Source of the DNA: Thelonectria olida | Taxonomy: Eukaryota; Ascomycota; Sordariomycetes; Hypocreales; Nectriaceae | DNA: 64,000 nt | Reading direction: 5' to 3' | Assembly: GCA_020736575.1 (NCBI GenBank) | Contig: JAGPYM010000001.1 | Span: 1,612,001-1,676,000, forward strand | Part shown: positions 55,910 through 64,000 of the stretch, piece by piece | Layout: the number at the start of each line of letters is the position of its first letter | Position numbering within the stretch: the first letter of the stretch is position 1 | Translations under genes and position numbers: made by a program | The notes under the pieces: model-generated | The model's input: only the letters and a program-made list of their open reading frames with translations | What the model was told of the DNA's origin: nothing | Database searches by the model: none

Positions 55910-56786
55910 TGTTAAATATCTAAGGAAGTCAAATCTAAGAAAAGGAGATCAGAGTTGAGCAAAATAACGCTACATAAAGATTCATCCTGATTTATCTTCA
56001 ACTGTGATCTTCAACTTTGCAAGGAGTATGCTCGGTTAAGAGAAGAGAAGATGATGGCGATAAAGACGGAGACAGGTCACCCTCGCAAGAGGAATCAAGG
56101 CACGGAGGATAGGATCTCACTTTCTTACGCTGCTGGTCATATACAGACGCCTCTTACCAAATAGCCTCAAGACACCTTCCCTCATATATTTACCACCTAC
56201 ATAAAGAGAGTCTGAGAAAATCTCGATATCGTGGCCAACATGATTCTGAAATTCAGAACAGACTAGTGAGAACGCATATGATTGAAAAGTGATAAGTTCA
56301 CACAAGACATTGAGTATTTAGTATTACGGTCAAGTAACTCGAATGCGCGATAGAGACTGACAGTCAACGTATCCATCTTTCAAGCTCACAACCTAGGTAG
56401 TCTAAGCTCTCCAACCACTCCTTGCTTGCCAACAAGACGACAGGGGCTCATCTTGCTGACTCATCAAGAGAGGAGGGCAAGCACACACAAAAAAAGCTCA
56501 CCGCCGCGATGGGGGTTTTGGAGGGGCAAGTCCTATTGCGCTAGTCCTATTACGGCTAGTCCATCGCTAAACCCACAAACTGAGCCCTCAATTTTTACTC
56601 ACTCGCTCGAACTTCGCAACAATTCGAAATTTCGACACACTCGCCTTCTACTAACCCGGCAGGACCTTCACCACCACAGCCGGTTTGTGACTCCCTCCCC
56701 TTTGTGGAATCTCATCTTCAAGAGAGATTTACTTTCGACATTGTCGTTTTGCTGACTTCTCTCGTGCTTTCTCGCCAACAGCAAAG
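55910..56786. other. Spacer and promoter of eL15
   Basis: About 877 bp. The right end has a short near-repeat (CTAGTCCTATTACGGCTAGTCC region, 56535-56560) and a pyrimidine-rich stretch before the ribosomal-protein start. No gene. Confidence 0.5.
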
Positions 56787-57710
56787 ATGGGTGCCCTCAA
56801 GTACGTCGAAGAGCTTCAGAAGAAGAAGCAGTCGGATCTCGTCCGCTTCCTTCTCCGAGTCCGCTGCTGGGAAGTACGTTGAACCAACATCAATTCCATG
56901 TGTGGACGGTTGCCGCCTCTCTCCATCTCCCTCTCTCTGTCGTCCCCGGCGATGCGAAACGAATTCCGAAGCAGTGGTGGAAATATTCTCCCACAATGCC
57001 GAAAGGAAAAATCGACTTCTCCCCCGCAGGGACTTCGAGACGAGAGAGATCGAGAGAGAGGCATCGGCCCCGTCTTTGCTATACACTCGTTGAACATTTG
57101 CTGAGAGTGCATCAATATAGCTCCGTCAATTGAACGTCATCCACCGCGCCTCCCGCCCCAGCCGCCTCGACAAGGCTCGCCGTCTCGGATACAAGGCCAA
57201 GCAGGGCTATGTCATCTACCGCGTCCGCGTTCGCCGTGGTGGTCGCAAGCGCCCCGTTCCCAAGGGTGCCACCTATGGTGCGTTCCTCTTCTCTATCCGT
57301 CGAGTCGAGAGTAAAAGTTTGCTAACAAGGTTCGATCAACAGGCAAGCCCACCAACCAAGGTGTGAACCAGCTCAAGTACCAGCGATCCCTCAAGTCCAC
57401 CGCTGAGGAGCGTGTTGGCCGCCGCTGCGCCAACCTCCGAGTCCTCAACTCGTACTGGATCAACCAGGACTCTACCTACAAGTACTACGAGGTTATCCTT
57501 GTCGACCCCCAGCACAAGGCCATCCGCATCGATCCCCGCATCAACTGGATCGTCAACCCCGTCCACAAGCACCGCGAGTCCCGTGGCCTCACTGCCACTG
57601 GCAAGAAGTCCCGCGGTCTGAACAAGGGTGGCCGCTACAACAAGACCCAGGCCGGTCGCAGAAAGACCTGGAAGCGCCACAACACCCTCTCTCTCTGGCG
57701 CTACAGGTAA
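56787..57710 (+). CDS. RPL15: 60S ribosomal protein eL15
   Basis: Exons 56787-56873, 57121-57277 and 57343-57710, 203 aa, the family length. It begins [20 protein letters not shown], continues [18 protein letters not shown] across intron 1, and has [19 protein letters not shown] and the basic C-terminus [14 protein letters not shown]. It is a core protein of the large ribosomal subunit near the exit tunnel. Intron 1 is 247 nt, much longer than most introns here; intron 2 is 65 nt. Confidence 0.96.
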
Positions 57711-59324
57711 ACGTCTCGCTCGTCTCGCCGATCGTGACTGGTGTGAATGGAGGAGTTTTTTCTTCCAGGTACTGGGTCTGCTTTACGCATTACATGCTTG
57801 GACTCTGGGGAGTCGGGAACCTTGTTTGGTAGCAAAAAAATGGAATGGGATTTATTTCCTTACGATGAAAAAGACTTGGTTCTCCGACTAGAATTCTCGT
57901 TCTGTGACTGGCTTAAGTTACTTGCGTCCGTGCAATGTGTTGTTGGTAAAACTTTGAAGTCTGACACTCCCGCATGGGTAAGAGTTGAACACTCAACGTT
58001 GTCCGTGGTTGTCTGCCCTGGGTTGAAACCATTCACTCAATACCTGGATGCGAACCTGTTTTACGTATTCTTGTAGTGCAGAACTTGAGAACTGAACGAA
58101 TGCTCTCTCGCCTCGTCTCTAGGTATATCCGCGCGTAGCGACCTATGTGTATGTTCATCACCTTCTGAGCATTGTGTCCACTCTCACGCAAAAGCTTTCA
58201 TGTACGATTTTTTTGCACGGAATGGATGAGTACTCACGCACCTACCTGTACCTAACAGAGTGACATCACAAACAACTCAACGAGCTCACATAGAGATACC
58301 GCAAACACTGCGCCATCATGAGTAATAAGAAATCGCTGGATTTAAACCCAAAGTCTAAATACAGGCAGGGGCATCTTCGTCATTCCTCGATCAGCATGCT
58401 GATCCAGAACCCATCGGGCATCAAGCCCATGCAACCCTTGATAATCTTCCCATCCCCGACGAGAATAAAAGCGAAAGTCAACTACTCCGGAAACTCATAC
58501 AAACTGAACGATATGAAATAAACTGGGCTTTTGTCTCCTGCTGTGCTTACAATCCCCTAGGTCAAGATGCTGTCCCAAGTTGTTTAAAGCGGTAGCCGAG
58601 CGAAACGCAAAGCAAGCAGGCGACTTTGCTCGTCTCACCAAGCTTCAATCCTGGGTTCAGGGACTTGAGGCCCTCAACACCAAGTCTGAGCTTCATGAAA
58701 TGGCCATAATCGCAAAAAGGCAAATCCCGTGTCGTAACGCATGCAAATCGCACATGTCATAACGATCAAGCCGGAAAGCGTGTCGTAGTTCATGATGCGG
58801 ATTTCTCATAGTTCGTTCGGCGTATCGAAATGCGTGAGTGAAGAAAAGGCACCCAAGTCAAACCGCAAAAGAAAATTCAAAGAACCGGAAGGAAATAAAG
58901 GTCGTCGTCTATGTCGATAATGTGATCCAGACGAACCAAGTACATTTACACGTCTGCCATCGTTCCACTGAAGGCATGCTGCTGCCATCCCCTCTATGCG
59001 CAGCGCCCGAGAAGCAGTGGCGGCCGAGGCAGTCGACTGTAATTTTGGGGCTCCCTTTTGGGTAATGTACACACGAACCAACCCTTAGGGTTTCGTGTTG
59101 ATCGAGATAGAAGGGCCGAGGTCGCCTCAAGCCCAGGTCGCGAAATCGTTCTGTGACGTGTTGAAACAAGAGAGCAAAAGGAAATCGTCAAGTCATGACG
59201 GCATCGTTACCGTGTTGCATGAAATGGCATGCCACCCAGAAACGACCAAAGAAAATCGAGATCGAGCGAGAATCATTGTACAAGCGGGTCGTGTGTGGAT
59301 GGAAGCTATGCTCGGAGAACTAGT
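57711..59324. other. Convergent spacer between eL15 and the PUF gene
   Basis: About 1.6 kb with both 3' UTRs. Short ORFs (e.g. 58318-58521, 58580-58762) resemble nothing known. No tRNA or snoRNA motif set was convincing. Confidence 0.5.
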
Positions 59325-62300
59325 TTACAGCCATTGGGCCTCTCCGTTTTCAATGGAGTTACCATTGACGGAGTTGCCGTTGACGAGGGCATGGCCATTG
59401 CTGCTGCCGTGACCACTTCCGCTGGATCGCGAGGGAGAGTAGTTACCCGGGGTTCTCTGTCCAAATTGTGGCGGCTGGACTGATCCACCACTAGAAGAGG
59501 GGGCGGGAGAGACCATAGCCGAGCTGTTGGGGTAGACGGGCATGCCTTGGCGCACAGCTTGGTTACCCATGCCGTTCAGCCCTCCATTGGTTATGCCGTT
59601 GTTCTGGGTCATGGAGCTACCGCCAGACAGGCCGCGATTGTGCTGACTGGTTTGGCGCAGAGATATCTGACCCTGGGTGTTATCGGCCGGGGTAAGTTGA
59701 CCACTGGCAGCAGCGCTACCACGGTTGTCAAAGGTGGTGATCTTGGCCTGGATGCGTCGCCCGTAAGGGGTGGTGCGGATCTGCGGGAGGATGGGGCGGA
59801 TAGCTTCCACAAGGCGGAACTTATGGCTGGGAGTTGCAAACTCGAGGGCAGTCTGAATGACGTAGTTGGCATAGTTGTCTCGAAGGAGGCGTTCCATCTC
59901 GCTTGGTTGCAACAACTCCTCCACAATCATGTCCTTGGAGGCGGGTCCAGAACAACGCAAGCACTTCTCGATGACATTGGAGCTGAACTTGTGACGGGAG
60001 AGCTGGCTGACGCAGCCCCGAAACATAGTCACGACAGGTTCAGTGAAGGAAGGCTCGTTCAGGTCGATGATGTACTGGACAACGTAGTTGCCGAATGGGT
60101 CTTGGACAAGAATTCGGGCGTGGTTGGTGATGCGTTGGATCAGCCAGACTTTCTGGTCTCCGGATGCGTGGTCAATGCATCGCTGAAGAACACAGCAGCC
60201 GTGGCGATGGGTGCCAACCTCGACACAGTGCTCGCCAACAGCATGGAAGATGAACTGGGCATCGACGGCAGTGAGCTTGTTAAGACACTTTTGGATGACG
60301 TGGTTGCCATTCAGGTCTTGGATCAACTCGACCACACGGTTACGGAGGGCTTCAGTGATGAGGATGACCTGCCTGGGTGTGCTGACATACTCAATCATCT
60401 TCTGAAGGGCGCGAGTACCGTGCTGGTTGAGAGCGATGCGAACCATGTCCTGGGAGGCGTTTTCGATCAAAATAGTTCGGTCGTCATCATTGCAAAACTC
60501 AAGGAGCTTTTGGCACAAATAATTACCAAATGGATCCGTCATGAGCTCGATGACATGTTGGTTGGTCTCGTTCCAAATCAAATGAACTTGTTCAGGGATG
60601 CGTTCCTCCAGCTTCTTCTGGAGGTATCGGCAGCCGTGTTGGTCCTTGCATAGTTCATAGATTTGGCCGGTGAAATGCTCGAGAGGCGTGTTTGTGTAGC
60701 GGGACATTGCTATCAAGAGTTCAGCATTTGCCATCATCAAAATCAACATTTGCAAGATTCGTTGGCTTACCTTCGTTGTCTTGCTGACGACGATGCTGAA
60801 TGACACGAGCCTGGCTGTCACGGGGCGTGTTGTTGCCCTGGCCGTAACCGTGCGAACCATAGCCGCCATAATTCTGAGGTTGGTACATGTTTCCACCATT
60901 GGCTCCATTGATGTTCATCTGCTGCAAGCCATTGGACAGCATAGGAACGTTGTAGGCACCCTGAGCAGAGTGGGGAGCGACCTGAGGAGCATTGTAGCTG
61001 TTGGCCGGGTAGAAGCCGCCGTTGTAGGAGTTGATCGGAGGGGGGCCAGGAGGGGCGGAAACGACCGCGGGAGCAGGGTTCGAAGCAACTGTGGTGCTGG
61101 GACCAAAGGGGGCGGCGCTGGCCTGGAGAGCGGACTGGATGGAAGGGTAGTTCGCAGCCTGCTCACGGCTGGTATTGACGTTGTCGTTGGACAACTCGCG
61201 ACTGTGGCCACGGGCGAGTGCAGAAACCGGGATTCGACCAAGGCTTGCATTGTGGTTGTGAAAGTGTTGCTGAGCATGGTTGTTGGCATTCATGGACATT
61301 CCCGCGGAGTTCTTAACGGTGGGAACGTCGTTGGCAGAAAAGGAGCTCTGCAGCTTGGGAGGGGTGGGAGCCATGTTCTGGCCGGCCGGAGAGGGCATGA
61401 TAGAACCCCCCGACTCGGTCGAGTTCTCGGAAATGTACTTCAAATCGAGGGAGTGACGAACGGATGTAGCGCGGCCGTTGAGTCCGACGTGGTCGCCAAT
61501 CTGACCGGATCCTCCGTTGAGCGAGGACAAACTCTGCTGGTGCCGGTGGCGGTTAACCCGGCTCCAGCCTCGAGCAGCCGACTCAGGGTTGGGAGATGGG
61601 GACAGGGCAAGATCAAGGGCAGCCGAGGATGCAGAAAGCTGGGCAGAAGAAAGAAAGTCAGAAAACAACACAATAATAGTCTTCGACGGGGATTAACCAA
61701 TAAAGAGGGACGAAGGGGTCAGGTGAAGGTGAACCGCGACACAACCAAAATAGGTTCCAAGGAGTGCAGTCTCGGCCGTCTTCAACCGGGAGAGAGGCAG
61801 GATGTGGCTAGGGACGTGGAGGCAGGAGAGGAGAGGACGAGATGTGTTGAAGGAGTGAATCTATCTTCCAGGCGAGTGATGGACTCTGAAGGTGCACCGC
61901 AGGCAAATGTGGAGCCCCTTCAAAAGCGCATCAAAACCGCGAGGAAACAGAAGCCAGCAAAACCAGCACAAATAGGACAGATGCTGGAGAACAACAAGTT
62001 GCACAAGACTTACGATTTGATCGTCGCGGCGGACAAGAGTAGGGAAGCTCTCGTCAGGGCCGCTGACATGGCCCAAACCGCTCTGCTCCTCGTCACCAAA
62101 GAGAAACCCAGTCGTGTTGGTCTGGTCCAGGCCGGCAGCGTCGTACAAGCCGGATCTGGACCGAGTGACGGGCATCGAGTAGCGGTTAAAACTGTCGTCG
62201 GATGGCATTGTCAGTAGGCCGAAGAAGCTCTTCTGAGGTGAAATGAATAGAAATTTGTGTGGGCGACGTGGATGAAATGGAAGAGCACTTGGGGATCTTA

Positions 62301-63888
62301 TACTAAAGGCTCCCACAACTGAGGCCAGATATAGTCCAGAGAACCAGAAGTTGCAAAGCAAAAAGGATAAGGTGTGCAGCCCGAGATGTCTTCTTAAAGA
62401 GAATTTCGAAGGCAAAGAAGTAAAATCGGTGGTGGCGCAAGAGGAAAAGGATGAGATGAGGGAAGAGGAAGGGAGGATATGGTGCGCAGGAGTGAAGGTT
62501 GGAGAAACGGCTTTTGGGCACTCTTTAGCCTCTCTTATGGTCTCTTTTGCAAAGTGATTCACTGCCTTCGCTGCCAGTCACATACTTAGGTAGTGTGACC
62601 TTTCAGGAAGCTCCGCGAGTCTTGTTGAATAGAAGCCATTGGAGGCATAAAGTGCCCTTGTCACTTGACACAATAGCAGCCAAGGGACAATAAGACCACG
62701 GCTGCATTCGGACAATAAGTAGGGATCAAGCCAAGAGCCATGTTTATACAGCCAGTCACAATGAAGGTTTCCCAGTCACAATGAAGGTTTCCCAGTCGCA
62801 ACTCGGCGAAGGCACCATTGCAACTAGCGGCGTAATCCACGGCTTCTCAACACCCGTGTGACTTTGCCACAGCACAATCACCACGAATAAACTTGTGAAG
62901 AACAACTTACGCATTGGTGGACCGGCGACTGGTGGGGTCTTGACGAACAGCCTCTTCCTTCTCGTCATCGCTGTTTCTTCGCGTGATGGGAACAGATCGA
63001 GAGGGCATCTGGTCCTCGTAGCCATAACGGGGTTGCATAAGGCCGGACTGCGGCGAGGCGATTTGCGATCCAGATCGGGTTGGGCGGTTAAAGAGACCTG
63101 GGGGGGAGGTCAAGCTCGACATTGAATATCGATTCGGACGGGAGAACATGGAGGGAAAACCAGAGTTGTCGCGGTATTCGGGAGGTGTGGTTGGTTCGGA
63201 TTGGTGGCCGCCTATTCTACCCATCTCTTCCTCCATCCGAGCCAGCTCAAGCGCCTCACGACGCTGCTGCTGGTCCAGTTTCTGCATCTCCATCTCGAAG
63301 CGTCGTCTTTGTTCGCGAATTCTCTCATACTCGGCCTTCTTCTTCTCTATCTGACTGGATGTTAGTCTCGGGCTCTGGGAGACTGAAGATGATTGCGGGG
63401 TCCTCGAATCGTCCATCTCATGCGCCGCCGGACGAAGGCCAAGGGATCGAAATCGAGACGTTCGTCGAGGGGAAACGGGCTAGGGAGAGCTTTCGTGGGC
63501 TACGTACCAATTGGACCTTGTGCAGAGTCTAACACGAAATTTGTCAGCCAACTGAGGGTTACAGTTTACCTCGCCACACAACGGCGCTGGTGGCGATGAA
63601 GATTCACTTGGGATCTCTGAGGAGAGAACTCACGTTATAGTCCTGAGAAGGCTCAGGGACTCGCGGAGGGGAAGTTAAATTGGGCAAGGAGTTTAACGAG
63701 GTCAGGGTCGGAATGCGGCCGGAGTCGGTGGTGAACCGTCGAGGCAGGTTGTTACGATGATCGTGGGAGACCTGAGAGGCGACTTGAGGCGCAGGAAGCC
63801 TAGGGCCATTGCGAGGAGGTGAGACAAGCGAATTCATTGGCGACTCGTTCCTTGGAGACGTCTGGGAGCGGAAGCGAAGGTCGTCCAT
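59325..63888 (-). CDS. Pumilio/PUF-family RNA-binding protein
   Basis: Minus-strand exons 63634-63888, 63508-63528, 62911-63350, 62014-62191, 60771-61638 and 59325-60709, 1048 aa. The N-terminal half is Ser/Pro/Asn-rich, with a Glu/Arg/Gln coiled coil (EKKKAEYERIREQRRRFEME). The PUF domain (about 595-915) has eight repeats with tripartite base-contact residues: CR-Q, NY-Q, TR-Q, NH-Q, CC-Q, NY-Q, SN-E and NY-Q (repeats 1 to 8). The Asn/Gly-rich C-tail follows. PUF proteins bind mRNA 3' UTRs to promote decay or localisation. Intron 3 is 719 nt; an in-frame ATG at 62208 (MPSDDSFNRYS) lies 17 nt upstream of its acceptor, so a shorter isoform starting there is possible. It most resembles the Pumilio/Puf3 type. 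Confidence 0.9.
62753..62797. repeat. 20-bp tandem duplication in PUF intron 3
   Basis: Two perfect copies of a 20-nt unit (62753-62772, 62773-62792) plus five bases of a third. It lies in the long third intron of the PUF gene. Confidence 0.9.
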
Positions 63889-64000
63889 GGTGGGCTAATA
63901 GAAACAAGGTTGTACACGCCGAATTGGCAAATCGGGCTCGGTCTATATTACTGCAGACATGGGAAGAAAGCAACGAGTATCAGCAAGCGAAGGGCTCAAC

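Noticed and set aside
57336..57680. 114-aa minus-strand ORF opposite eL15 exon 3
   Set aside because: Antisense shadow of the ribosomal protein gene.
1..64000. tRNA, 5S rRNA and transposon signatures
   Set aside because: I looked for T-loop consensus boxes, the dispersed fungal 5S sequence, terminal repeats and transposase-like ORFs on both strands and found none convincing. A covariance-model scan would settle this.

Overview
This window reads as nuclear DNA of a filamentous ascomycete (Pezizomycotina, most likely a Sordariomycete). The reasons are short GT-AG introns (mostly about 48-110 nt), intron-rich housekeeping genes with fungal family features, a HET-domain gene, an AA11 chitin-type LPMO, and long pyrimidine-rich promoters. 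I placed it by protein resemblance only; genus and species are not assigned. I see no plasmid, phage, CRISPR, rRNA or tRNA feature.

Layout. 1-2.4 kb: no convincing gene, only weak ORFs at the left edge. 2.4-7.8 kb, plus strand: a Ras-GEF with a GTPase-like N-terminal domain, then an unrecognised 544-aa protein. 8.1-11.6 kb: a tiny membrane protein (minus), mitochondrial ribosomal protein uS5m (plus) and the kinetochore subunit Dad3 (minus). 11.9-20.8 kb, minus: a HET-domain protein and a single-ORF 2186-aa repeat-rich coiled-coil protein. 22.0-26.6 kb, minus: the mitochondrial GTP/GDP carrier and RNA polymerase III subunit Rpc82. 27.5-34.3 kb, plus: complex III core protein 2 (Qcr2) and an ataxin-2/Pbp1 homologue. 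34.3-40.6 kb: a long stretch without a supportable gene. 40.6-46.3 kb: the secreted AA11 LPMO, a WW-domain low-complexity protein (both plus) and a predicted type I ER membrane protein (minus). 48.2-57.7 kb, all plus: alpha-tubulin, HMG-CoA lyase, V-ATPase subunit B, Dph1 and ribosomal protein eL15. 59.3-63.9 kb, minus: a Pumilio/PUF RNA-binding protein.

How the genes relate. These are mostly independent housekeeping genes rather than a cluster. Several serve mitochondria: uS5m, Qcr2, the GTP/GDP carrier and HMG-CoA lyase. Others serve translation or mRNA control (eL15, Dph1, Rpc82, Pbp1, PUF) and the cytoskeleton or mitosis (alpha-tubulin, Dad3). The accessory-looking items are the HET gene, the LPMO and the unrecognised ORFs. 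I found no clear, previously undescribed multi-gene system. The best leads are the repeat architecture of the 2186-aa protein, the degenerate GTPase fused to a RasGEF, the alternative start and long intron of the PUF gene, the dual-targeting signals of HMG-CoA lyase, and the missing Lsm-like domain in Pbp1.

Exon boundaries were set by eye from reading-frame continuity, GT/AG sites and family resemblance. Every joined CDS totals a multiple of three. No transcript or database evidence was available.
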